Source: Chitinophagaceae bacterium
GTDB taxonomy: Bacteria > Bacteroidota > Bacteroidia > Chitinophagales > Chitinophagaceae
Assembly: GCA_947468255.1 (NCBI GenBank)
Contig: CANIMM010000154.1
Span: 1 to 7,259 of the forward strand
Length of the DNA stretch: 7,259 nucleotides
Reading direction: 5' to 3'
Shown here: one piece after another, positions 1 through 6,822 of the stretch
Layout of the letters: each line of letters opens with the position of its first letter
Numbering within the stretch: position 1 is the stretch's first letter
The notes under the pieces: generated by a model
Told to the model about the DNA's origin: nothing
The model's database searches: none
Seen by the model: the letters and a program-made list of their open reading frames with translations, nothing else
Translations under genes and position numbers: made by a program

Positions 1-252
1 AATATTTGCCGTAGCGGTAAATAGTTTACTGTCGGTAAATAAAATAAAAACAGCTACCGCAATACAAACCATAAAATATAATAACTGCTTACTGTAATTT
101 TTTTTGAACCCCAAAAAACTTTCAATCACACCGTCGGTAGTTCTGTATTCTACTGAAAAAATACATAGCAGCCCGATCATTACAAGCAGGGCATACAAGC
201 CTATGAGGACCCAATCAACTCCTTTTCCTATGGCTGGATTTTTTTCATTCAT
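1..252 (-). CDS. rodA: RodA, SEDS-family peptidoglycan glycosyltransferase (N-terminal part, cut by the window edge)
   Basis: The first 84 residues are present, from an ATG at 252; the rest lies beyond the left edge. RodA is the inner-membrane polymerase of the elongasome, joining lipid II into glycan strands in partnership with PBP2. The sequence shows a short cytoplasmic start (MNEKNPAIGKGVDWVLIG), a first membrane helix at about residues 14-33 ending in CIFSVEYR, a periplasmic loop, and a second helix at about 54-73 after the KKNYSKQLLYF stretch. This matches the two-helix opening of SEDS proteins, in which the segment before helix 2 (K.Q..Y/W) is typical. The ATG lies 23 bp after the mrdA stop, behind an A/T-only stretch without a Shine-Dalgarno sequence. 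The catalytic Asp of SEDS proteins would lie outside the window and cannot be checked. FtsW is the main alternative; the position directly after mrdA and mreBCD favours RodA. Confidence 0.88.
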   Translation of the reverse strand, partial: MNEKNPAIGKGVDWVLIGLYALLVMIGLLCIFSVEYRTTDGVIESFLGFKKNYSKQLLYFMVCIAVAVFILFTDSKLFTATANI

Positions 253-275
253 TATTTAAAATAAAAATTTGGTCA

Positions 276-2414
276 TTACTGCTTCTTAGTGCCTTTCACT
301 GTTCCCTTTCTTTTTTCATCTGGCAATATCCCTTCAACAGATTTTTTCAACGAAAATGGTTGGCTGTCCTTTTTGGGCTGTTTTTTACTCACCGGCGCTG
401 TATCCTTTTTTAACTTGTCAAGCACCTCTATTTCATCCTCCTCATCCAATCCCATCGTGTCCGTAATTTTCTTAACATACCCTTTGGCAATCAAGTTGGC
501 CAAATCCCTGATTTGTCGGATTGAATCTTGCTTTCTGATTTCGCTAAATATCCTAGGGGGAATCAGGTTTAAGCTAGCTAATTTATCTATTTGATCCAGT
601 CTTGCTTTATCAGTAATCGAGTCTTTCAGGTACTTCTCAATCATCAAACCAACGATAGGCGCAGCATAGGTTCCGCCGAAGCTTCCACTGTTTTCTACCA
701 CACACATGATGGCAATTTTTGGATTATTACGGGGAGCAAAGCCACAGAAAAAAGCATGATTGGGTTGTTTTGCCATTCCAATATAATTTTCGACCGTCCC
801 CGTTTTTCCACAGATATTGATACCAGCTACCTTTGCACCTATGCCGGTACCCCGGTCTACCACTCCCTGCATTCCATCATGCACTGCCTCGAAAACACTA
901 TCAGGAATATTGGTAGTATTGTGCTGTTCATTATACTTTGACAACAGTTCAAATTGATCGCCCCCTTCTATAGAATCGACCAAATGAGGTGTTTTATACC
1001 AACCCTTGTTAGCAATAAAGGCCATTTCATTCGCAACCTGAATGGGGGTTACATTTACCTCGCCCTGACCAATACTCACCGAACGAAAAGTACAGTAATT
1101 CCAATGGCCGGCTCCATAAATTTTATTATAATGAACGGGTGACGGTATATTGCCCGCCACTTCACCCGGCACATCAACACCCAATTTATGACCTAACCCG
1201 AAAGCGTACATATATTGATCCCAGGCAGCTAAACTGCTATCTACATTTGGGTATTTTGGATTATTAATTACGCGCTGCATCACATTGGCAAAATAAGTAT
1301 TATCGGAAATGGTGATGGCGCTTCGTAAATCAAAGACCCCTTTATCCAAACATTTCATTGGCTTTTGACTGCCGCATCCGTAGAATGCTCCCGTACAAGC
1401 AAATCTGGTGGTTGTTTCAATAACACCTTCATGCAGTCCGATGAGGGCTTGCAAGGTTTTAAAAGTAGATCCCGGTGAATAGATTGCGCTTACTGTTCTG
1501 TTGTAAAGTGGAAGCGCAGGATTTAATAACAATGCTGCAATATGTTTTTTTCGGGTAGCGCCTGTCAACAACTTAGGCTTAAAAGTAGGGCTACTTATCA
1601 TAGCTAAAATCCCCCCTGTTGTTGGATCCACCGCCACAATCGCCCCGAGCTTGTTTTCCATTAATTTTTCCCCCAATGCTTGTAACTCTATATCAAGGGC
1701 AAGATGCATATTATTGCCAGCGATTGCCGCCGTGTCAGATTTGCCATTATCCAACCTTTCTGTCAACCTGTTTTTATTATCGCGCTTCCAAAATTCAATC
1801 CCCCTTTTACCCATCAATACCTTTTCATAGGTTCGCTCTAAACCTGTTTTTCCTGCATAATCACCAATCTGGTAACCCTCATTTTTATGCCGCTTTAAAA
1901 AACTGCTATCCACTTCCGACAAGTAACCGAGTATATTGCCTCCGGCATCCACAGGGTAACTCCTTACCGGACGTTCCTGCAGATAAAAACCAGGTACAAA
2001 TTTATACATGGCCTCATTTAGCATGGCCATTTTTTCATCCGTTAGCAATGCATCAAAAATAGAAGGTCTGCTTCGGCCATTTTTAATGATTACCTCTACT
2101 ACTTTTTTTGAAAATTGATCCCTGTCTATCTCAAGAATTTTGCACAAAGCAGCAGTATCGATTCCTTTTAATTTATTAGGCAAAATCATTAAATCATAAA
2201 TAGTCATGTTTTGCAAAATAGCCTTACGATGTCGGTCATAAACAATTCCCCGATCCGGATAAATTACTTTTCGGAATTTCCCCTGGTCATCTGCCATTAT
2301 GCTATATTTGGTAGAGAAAATTTGCAGATTGGCCAATTGTAAAATGATGATTACAAACATGCCTGCAAATACAAGCTTGATTACATTTTTACTAGAATGA
2401 TTAGCAACTGCCAA
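276..2414 (-). CDS. mrdA: Penicillin-binding protein 2, elongation-specific D,D-transpeptidase
   Basis: This 712-residue class B PBP crosslinks the peptidoglycan made by RodA during lateral wall growth. One signal-anchor helix spans about residues 11-30, so the body is periplasmic. The pedestal domain opens with YPDRGIVYDR (52-61), the family's RG.I.DR signature, and includes EVDSSFLKRH and GKTGLERTYE (188-197). The transpeptidase domain runs from about 255 to 595: nucleophile motif S316-T-F-K319, second motif S370-D-N372, third motif K537-T-G-T540. Three cysteines (C340, C347, C355) lie between the first two motifs, where E. coli PBP2 carries a structural metal site. After about residue 600 comes a charged, Lys-rich tail of roughly 110 residues. 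The start is TTG at 2414: the upstream frame holds no ATG back to the mreD stop, and the next internal ATG (codon 19) would cut into the anchor helix. It lies 77 bp after mreD and 23 bp before rodA, as in classic mre/mrd operons. Identity is secure; the start is less so. Confidence 0.95.
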   Translation of the reverse strand: MAVANHSSKNVIKLVFAGMFVIIILQLANLQIFSTKYSIMADDQGKFRKVIYPDRGIVYDRHRKAILQNMTIYDLMILPNKLKGIDTAALCKILEIDRDQFSKKVVEVIIKNGRSRPSIFDALLTDEKMAMLNEAMYKFVPGFYLQERPVRSYPVDAGGNILGYLSEVDSSFLKRHKNEGYQIGDYAGKTGLERTYEKVLMGKRGIEFWKRDNKNRLTERLDNGKSDTAAIAGNNMHLALDIELQALGEKLMENKLGAIVAVDPTTGGILAMISSPTFKPKLLTGATRKKHIAALLLNPALPLYNRTVSAIYSPGSTFKTLQALIGLHEGVIETTTRFACTGAFYGCGSQKPMKCLDKGVFDLRSAITISDNTYFANVMQRVINNPKYPNVDSSLAAWDQYMYAFGLGHKLGVDVPGEVAGNIPSPVHYNKIYGAGHWNYCTFRSVSIGQGEVNVTPIQVANEMAFIANKGWYKTPHLVDSIEGGDQFELLSKYNEQHNTTNIPDSVFEAVHDGMQGVVDRGTGIGAKVAGINICGKTGTVENYIGMAKQPNHAFFCGFAPRNNPKIAIMCVVENSGSFGGTYAAPIVGLMIEKYLKDSITDKARLDQIDKLASLNLIPPRIFSEIRKQDSIRQIRDLANLIAKGYVKKITDTMGLDEEDEIEVLDKLKKDTAPVSKKQPKKDSQPFSLKKSVEGILPDEKRKGTVKGTKKQ

Positions 2415-2458
2415 GGGGATTTGATTATTGATTGATGGTTGATAATTTGTTTTAAATA
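2415..2458 (-). promoter_or_regulatory. mrdA leader without G residues, ahead of a TTG start
   Basis: The + strand has no C from 2415 to 2458, so the 44 nt of mRNA just before the mrdA start contain no G. This leader can form neither G-C nor G-U pairs within itself and has no Shine-Dalgarno sequence. It carries four ATCAA copies (TTGAT on the + strand at 2421, 2428, 2432 and 2439; spacing 7-4-7). Seen directly: composition and repeats. Inferred: an unstructured loading region for the ribosome, compensating for the missing SD and weak TTG start, as A-rich leaders are thought to do in Bacteroidota. Confidence 0.4.
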
Positions 2459-2491
2459 CGGGTCTGCAACATCGAATTTGTGCAAATAAAA

Positions 2492-3025
2492 TTATACGGT
2501 ATTGGTTCTAAACTGTTGCTTCCTCGAGAATAACAATTCCACTATAATGATCAGCAATAAACTGATGGCAGTTGAAAATACGGTTTTTACAATAAAATAC
2601 CAGAAATTTCCAAATTGCACTGCTTCTAAAAAAAAGAGCCATCCATGGTGCACCAAGGTGAGCATACCTGCATAAACCAAATAGGGAATAAACCCACCCA
2701 AGCTTTTTGCAGAAGGCGCTCTGTAATTATTTTCTGCTCCTTCTTGTGAGATTAGCAAATTGATCAAGAATGGTCGGAGGTAGGCTATTAAAACACAGGC
2801 CGAAGCATGAAATCCGGGATGATGACGAAAACTATCTAGGGTAAACCCCAATGCAAATGCAATAATCATTTGCACAGCGCGGTTGCCTTCAAAAGGCATC
2901 CATAAAATAAACAGAAAATAAATATACGGTGTAACCATAAAATGCAAATGAATTCTATCTAATACAAAAACTTGTACCAAAATAAGCAGACCGAAACGAA
3001 GCATATTTTTTAATAGTGTACCCAT
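2492..3025 (-). CDS. mreD: MreD, inner-membrane rod-shape protein
   Basis: This 177-residue, strongly hydrophobic protein fits the usual MreD length (about 160-180). MreD binds MreC and helps couple MreB filaments to the wall synthases; no enzymatic activity is known. Likely membrane helices are at about 9-25, 31-45, 49-66, 74-92, 112-132 and 143-165, followed by a basic tail. Recognisable family features are the TPYIYFLFILWMPF segment, AFALGFTLDSF (56-66) and the G-x-H-A motif followed by AYLRPFL (71-87), typical of Bacteroidota MreD. The ATG at 3025 follows the mreC stop by 20 bp, without a Shine-Dalgarno sequence. MreD is weakly conserved, so the call rests on topology and on its place between mreC and mrdA as much as on residues. 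Confidence 0.92.
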   Translation of the reverse strand: MGTLLKNMLRFGLLILVQVFVLDRIHLHFMVTPYIYFLFILWMPFEGNRAVQMIIAFALGFTLDSFRHHPGFHASACVLIAYLRPFLINLLISQEGAENNYRAPSAKSLGGFIPYLVYAGMLTLVHHGWLFFLEAVQFGNFWYFIVKTVFSTAISLLLIIIVELLFSRKQQFRTNTV

Positions 3026-3045
3026 TGCTTGTATTGTTGAATCAA

Positions 3046-3906
3046 TTAATTATTGACTTTATTATTGGCATTTTTTAACAACTGATCCACTTCTTGCCTT
3101 TGTAAATTTTCTATCGCAAACACATGTTGAAGGTTGTAGAAGTTGGCGGATGATTTTAAATGAATGATGTAGTTATTGGTACTTTTATCCTGCATTACCT
3201 CTTCAATGGTACCCACCATTAACCCATAAGGAAATGTGGTGGTGAAGCCGCTGCTATAAACCGTATCGCCCTTTGCCACCCGCGCACTTTTTCTAATATC
3301 GATTAATGACAAGCGATTGGGATCTTTCCCATCCCAAATTACCTGCCCTACTTCTCCCCCCTTTTTAAGTTTTACACTTATTTTGCTATCCTTGTGCAGC
3401 AGGCTCATTACTACAGCAAAATTTTCGCTAACATCGGTAACAATCCCTACCACTCCATTATTGAGATCCACTACCCCGGCATCTTTTTTTAATTGCTGGG
3501 CGGACCCCCGCTGCAATACGATAAAATTATTCTGTGCCGAAATAGAATTTGAAACCACTTTTGTTGGAAGGTAAAGCCATTTTCGTTGACGGCCTGTTGT
3601 ATCATTCAAAATATTTTCCATAACCATTTTGGTGGAAGTATCTTGCTTTTCAAAATTTTCATTCAACCGATTTCTTAACTGTGCATTGTATTGAACAAGC
3701 GCCTCATTTGTTTTTCTTAATTGAAAAAAATAATCCACTTTATTAAACTGGGTATTGACCTTTCCCGTAATCTCATTCATAAAATTAGAGGCCAATGCAT
3801 TGTGATAGCTATTGTAATGTGCCAGTAAATAAATTGAAAAGCCTTGCAATAATAATAAAACAATGAAGTTGAAATATCTGCGAATAAACAGAAAAAGATT
3901 ATGCAT
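3046..3906 (-). CDS. mreC: MreC, periplasmic rod-shape scaffold protein
   Basis: This is a 286-residue bitopic protein. MreC anchors in the inner membrane, dimerises through a coiled coil, and is thought to activate PBP2/RodA through its periplasmic beta domains. The sequence shows a basic start (FIRRYF), one membrane helix at about 12-30, a predicted coiled coil at about 45-85, and two beta-rich segments at about 112-190 and 195-266. The second has the conserved run KGDTVYSSG...FPYGLMVGTIEEV (212-237), matching the family pattern GD.V.TSG...FP.G..VG.V. The short Asn/Lys-rich C-terminus lacks the long extension some MreCs carry. ATG 3906 is fixed as the start because an in-frame TAG lies just upstream (3912-3910), and it has an AGGAGG site at 8-nt spacing. 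Position after mreB and before mreD confirms the call. Confidence 0.96.
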   Translation of the reverse strand: MHNLFLFIRRYFNFIVLLLLQGFSIYLLAHYNSYHNALASNFMNEITGKVNTQFNKVDYFFQLRKTNEALVQYNAQLRNRLNENFEKQDTSTKMVMENILNDTTGRQRKWLYLPTKVVSNSISAQNNFIVLQRGSAQQLKKDAGVVDLNNGVVGIVTDVSENFAVVMSLLHKDSKISVKLKKGGEVGQVIWDGKDPNRLSLIDIRKSARVAKGDTVYSSGFTTTFPYGLMVGTIEEVMQDKSTNNYIIHLKSSANFYNLQHVFAIENLQRQEVDQLLKNANNKVNN

Positions 3907-3914
3907 ACACTAAC

Positions 3915-3920
3915 CCTCCT
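3915..3920 (-). promoter_or_regulatory. Strong Shine-Dalgarno sequence of mreC
   Basis: AGGAGG (CCTCCT on the + strand) lies 8 nt before the mreC ATG, ideal spacing. The other five starts in this window (rodA, mrdA, mreD, mreB, purD) and the divergent transporter lack any comparable site, which is normal for Bacteroidota. It decides the mreC start and may set its translation independently of mreB. Confidence 0.7.
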
Positions 3921-3923
3921 AAC

Positions 3924-3941
3924 CTTCTCTGGGCAGAGAAG
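3924..3941 (-). promoter_or_regulatory. Perfect inverted repeat (hairpin) in the mreB-mreC gap
   Basis: In the mRNA, CTTCTCTG-CC-CAGAGAAG is an 18-nt near-palindrome with perfect 8-base arms; as RNA it would fold as a 7-bp stem with a GCCC loop. It ends 3 nt before the mreC Shine-Dalgarno sequence. No U-run follows, so it is not an intrinsic terminator. It could be an RNA stability or processing barrier between mreB and mreC, a structure keeping the ribosome site open, or a protein-binding palindrome in DNA. The repeat is seen directly; the role is inference. Confidence 0.5.
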
Positions 3942-4028
3942 TTTGCACTCGGTAAATATAAAAAAATTTTCATACCAGAAAAGAACAGTGTCTTTTTCGC
4001 CCATTGGCGGTTTGTAATTGATGAATGA

Positions 4029-5054
4029 TTACCGCATTACAAAAGGATATTTGTCGTAGTTTTTCAATGCGATACCGGTTCCTCTAACCACACTTTTAAG
4101 CGGATCATCCGCCACATGAACGGGCAATTTTATTTTTGCTGCGATTCGCTTATCGAGCCCCCTTAAAAGCGCTCCACCTCCTGTTAAATATAAACCACGT
4201 CGGTAAATATCGCCTGCCAATTCGGGTGGAGTAATTTCTAATGCCTTTAGTATTGCTTCCTCAATTTTGAATATACTTTTGTCCAACGCCTCTGCCACCT
4301 CTTGGTAACTTACAAAAACCTGTTTGGGTATACCAGTTACTAAATCGCGACCATTCACCGGAATGTCGTCAGGAGGATTATCAAGATCCTTCAATGCAGC
4401 GCCTACCTGAATTTTAATTTGTTCAGCAGTACGCTCACCTATTAACAAACTATGGTAACGCCTCAGCGCCTCCATAATATCAGCTGTAAATTCATCGCCC
4501 GCTATTCGGATACTTTGATCGCAAACAATACCTGCCAGCGCAATCACCGTAATACCGGTGGTACCACCGCCAATATCAATAATCATATTTCCTACCGGCT
4601 CTTCCACATCAATTCCTATTCCTAGTGCTGCAGCCATGGGTTCATGAATCAGGTATACTTCCTTTGCACCAGCTTGTTCGGCACTATCTCTAACGGCACG
4701 CTTTTCAACCTCGGTAATACTGCTGGGAATGCAGATCATCATTCGCCAACTGGGGGCAAACAATGGCTTTTTGGGATAGATCATTTTGATCATTTCCCGA
4801 ATCATCAATTCAGCGGCATTGAAATCCGCAATTACGCCATCTTTCAAAGGACGAACCGTGCGTATGCTTTCATGGGTTTTTTCGTGCATCATCAATGCCT
4901 TTTTTCCCACTGCTAAAATATTTTTCGGATTGTTTCTATCTAATGCAACAATGGAAGGTTCGTTTACTACCACCTCATCATTAAAAATGATCAAAGTATT
5001 TGCAGTGCCCAAATCCATTGCAATTTCCTGAGTAAAAAAATTAAAAAGGCCCAT
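4029..5054 (-). CDS. mreB: MreB, actin-like rod-shape filament protein
   Basis: This 341-residue protein is complete and of normal MreB length. MreB polymerises with ATP under the inner membrane and directs the elongation machinery around the cell. The actin-fold motifs are all present: phosphate-1 DLGTANT (14-20), connect-1 with the catalytic Glu in HEPMAAALGIGI (137-148), phosphate-2 DIGGGTTG (160-167), and the adenosine motif LTGGGALLRGL (290-300). The hydrophobic start GLFNFF is a likely membrane-binding stretch. MreB is distinguished from FtsA and DnaK by its length, by these motifs and by mreC following it. ATG 5054 leaves the first conserved strand at the usual distance and has no Shine-Dalgarno sequence. 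It is the first gene of the operon, with a good promoter candidate 38 bp upstream. The 122-bp gap to mreC is wider than the other operon gaps and holds a hairpin. Confidence 0.98.
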   Translation of the reverse strand: MGLFNFFTQEIAMDLGTANTLIIFNDEVVVNEPSIVALDRNNPKNILAVGKKALMMHEKTHESIRTVRPLKDGVIADFNAAELMIREMIKMIYPKKPLFAPSWRMMICIPSSITEVEKRAVRDSAEQAGAKEVYLIHEPMAAALGIGIDVEEPVGNMIIDIGGGTTGITVIALAGIVCDQSIRIAGDEFTADIMEALRRYHSLLIGERTAEQIKIQVGAALKDLDNPPDDIPVNGRDLVTGIPKQVFVSYQEVAEALDKSIFKIEEAILKALEITPPELAGDIYRRGLYLTGGGALLRGLDKRIAAKIKLPVHVADDPLKSVVRGTGIALKNYDKYPFVMR

Positions 5055-5091
5055 AATTTATATAGAGAAAAATCGAAAGTAAAGAATGAAG

Positions 5092-5122
5092 CAAAGTTGA
5101 TGTAAATTATTTGAATTAACAA
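5092..5122 (-). promoter_or_regulatory. Predicted Bacteroidota-type promoter of the mreB operon
   Basis: Reading on the minus strand, TTG (5122-5120) is followed by 20 nt and then CAACTTTG (5099-5092). This fits the Bacteroidota sigma-A pattern TTG-N19/20-TAnnTTTG with one mismatch (C for the first T). Transcription would begin near 5085, giving a leader of about 30 nt before the mreB ATG. Its place directly ahead of the first operon gene supports it; no start site can be confirmed from sequence alone. Confidence 0.5.
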
Positions 5123-5341
5123 CGCTAAACCCTTTATTTTTCAAGATTTTATGCAGGGAGAAGGTTTGCAGTTTTCGATTACCGGATTTTATTTTTTTTG
5201 ATTGTCAACTTTGGTCCTTCCTATTTCGAAAAGCCCGGATTTTTTTTCATTTTTGAGTGGCTTCAATTACTAAAAATGTAGTCTACCGAAACCCTCTTCG
5301 CCAGCCATACCATCCGCTCTTCGAACGCATGAAACACAGTC
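5123..5341. other. AT-rich intergenic region between purD and the mreB promoter
   Basis: No convincing gene is present. It holds two copies of CCGGATTTT (5182-5190 and 5235-5243) exactly 53 bp apart, each leading into a T-run. TCAACTTTG (5205-5213) is the exact inverse of CAAAGTTGA (5092-5100), which overlaps the predicted mreB -7 element. The 60 bp next to purD (5281-5341) are less AT-rich and stay open for about 25 codons on the minus strand, but with no recognisable product. I see no hairpin plus U-run that would clearly end purD. Confidence 0.4.
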
Positions 5342-6622
5342 CTAGCGGAATTCGTACCCAATGTCATCCCTAAAGTAAATGCCATCAAAACGGATTTTTT
5401 CAAGAACCCTATTGGACTGAGCTGCTGCCGCTGTAATATTGCTGCCAGTGCTTGTTACAGCCAATACCCTTCCTCCGTTGGTCAACACTTTTTCTCCATC
5501 TTGCAAACTGCCAGAATGGAAAACAATTGTTCCTGTCAATTCAGCATCCACCAGTCCTAGGATTTCTTTGCCCGTTTCATACTGATTTGGATATCCTCCA
5601 CTCACCGCCACCACAGTTACTGCAGCCATCGGGCTGGTTTTGATGGTTATTTCGTCCAGCCGTTGCTGCGAAGTAGCAAGAAAAATTTCGACCAGGTCAT
5701 TTTCAATTCTGGGAATGATCACTTCGGTTTCTGGATCCCCAAACCGGCAATTGTATTCAATTACCATTGGCTCGCCTTTCACATTGATCAATCCTATAAA
5801 CACAACCCCCTTGTATTCTAGCTTTTCAGCCAGCAAACCTGCAATCGTAGGCTCTATGATGGCTTTTTTCACTTTTTGTATATACGCTTCATCTACAAAA
5901 GGAACCGGACTAACAGCTCCCATTCCTCCAGTATTTAGGCCCTTATCCCCAATGCCGATTCGCTTATAATCTTTCGCCTCTGGAAGCAGCACATAATTTT
6001 TTCCATCCGTAAGCACAAACATGCTTAACTCAATGCCATCCAAAAACTGCTCTATTACGACCCTTTTTCCGGACTCGCCAAACTTTGCCTGCTGGATCAT
6101 CTGCTCAAACTCCAATAATGCTGCTGCATGATCGGTGCAAATAACCACCCCCTTTCCTGCGGCCAACCCATCTGCTTTCAACACGATGGGTAAAGAATGG
6201 GCCTTGATATAACTGATGCCGTCTTCAAAATTAGTTGCATCAAACTCCCGATAGGCTGCTGTAGGGATTTGATGGCGATCCATAAACGCCTTGGCATAAG
6301 CCTTACTGCCCTCTAATCGGGAGGCTTCTTTAGATGGCCCAATAACATGGATTCCGGCTGTGAGGGGGTTTAGCTTAAAATGATCATAAATCCCCTTCAC
6401 CAATGGATCCTCTGGACCAACTATCAACATCTCAATTTTATTCTCTAAACAAAATATGGTTAAACCCTCAAAATCAGTAGTAGCAAGGGGTACATTAACC
6501 CCTAATTGAGCGGTGCCAGCATTACCTGGCGCTATAAATAGTTCACTACACAATGGGCTTTGCTTGAGTTTCCAAGCTAATGTATGTTCTCTGCCGCCGC
6601 TGCCGATTATTAAAATGTTCAT
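5342..6622 (-). CDS. purD: Phosphoribosylamine--glycine ligase (GAR synthetase)
   Basis: This complete 426-residue enzyme performs the second step of de novo purine synthesis in the cytoplasm: phosphoribosylamine + glycine + ATP gives GAR + ADP + phosphate. The N-domain opens with ILIIGSGGREH (3-13) and has VGPEDPL (68-74). The ATP-grasp part shows VLKADGLAAGKGV (147-159), PEAKDYKR...NTGGMG (214-235) and the signature RFGDPE (293-298), with metal-binding Glu/Asn nearby (E289, N291). The C-terminal domain includes GGRVLAVT (383-390) and GIYFRDDIGYEF. Length matches the family (about 420-430) and nothing is missing. ATG 6622 gives the exact family N-terminus; it has no Shine-Dalgarno sequence. 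purD shares a strand with mreB, but the 287-bp gap suggests a separate unit. The right-hand neighbour is divergent. No purine riboswitch is visible upstream. Confidence 0.98.
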   Translation of the reverse strand: MNILIIGSGGREHTLAWKLKQSPLCSELFIAPGNAGTAQLGVNVPLATTDFEGLTIFCLENKIEMLIVGPEDPLVKGIYDHFKLNPLTAGIHVIGPSKEASRLEGSKAYAKAFMDRHQIPTAAYREFDATNFEDGISYIKAHSLPIVLKADGLAAGKGVVICTDHAAALLEFEQMIQQAKFGESGKRVVIEQFLDGIELSMFVLTDGKNYVLLPEAKDYKRIGIGDKGLNTGGMGAVSPVPFVDEAYIQKVKKAIIEPTIAGLLAEKLEYKGVVFIGLINVKGEPMVIEYNCRFGDPETEVIIPRIENDLVEIFLATSQQRLDEITIKTSPMAAVTVVAVSGGYPNQYETGKEILGLVDAELTGTIVFHSGSLQDGEKVLTNGGRVLAVTSTGSNITAAAAQSNRVLEKIRFDGIYFRDDIGYEFR

Positions 6623-6822
6623 GAATGAAACGGGTTGGTATTAATAATGATTTAAAAGGACGAAATTAAAGTTACTAATACAGTTTACCATAATAATTTA
6701 AAAAATAGCCGGGAAATTTATAGCACAAATTTTAAACAAGTACAGATTACCTGTTCATTGGTAAAAGGAAATTGGCTAATTTGAGTCGTTAAAATCAATT
6801 GTCATCCTAAAAATACAATCGC
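6623..6822. other. Divergent intergenic region between purD and the peptide transporter
   Basis: This 200-bp AT-rich gap must hold the start signals for both neighbours. For the plus-strand transporter the best match is TTG (6758-6760) with TAATTTG (6777-6783). Its spacing is several bases short of the Bacteroidota consensus, so it is weak. No riboswitch-like fold, operator palindrome or RNA gene is apparent by eye. Confidence 0.4.
6700..6729 (-). promoter_or_regulatory. Possible purD promoter
   Basis: On the minus strand, TTTG (6729-6726), 18 nt and then TATTTTTT (6707-6700) resemble the Bacteroidota -33/-7 pair (TTTG and TAnnTTTG) with one mismatch in the -7 element. It would give a purD leader of about 70 nt. 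In DNA this AT-rich such matches occur by chance, so this is tentative. Confidence 0.25.

Noticed and set aside
1619..2062. A 147-codon plus-strand ORF inside mrdA, plus others at 289-1142
   Set aside because: All are antisense to mrdA, with compositions typical of reverse-frame translation (Pro, Cys, His rich) and no domain; mrdA motifs are unambiguous.
3924..3941. The mreB-mreC inverted repeat as an intrinsic terminator
   Set aside because: Neither strand has a U-run after the stem; on the minus strand it is followed by the mreC Shine-Dalgarno sequence.
3953..3983. A possible internal promoter before mreC (TATATTTA resembling TAnnTTTG)
   Set aside because: The -33 position has no TTG at suitable spacing, and such AT-rich matches are frequent here.
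3777..4004. A 75-codon minus-strand ORF starting in the mreB-mreC gap and running into mreC in another frame
   Set aside because: It overlaps the first 130 bp of mreC, has no recognisable domain and no ribosome site, and mreC itself has a strong SD. Best explained as a chance frame; a leader peptide role cannot be excluded but has no support.
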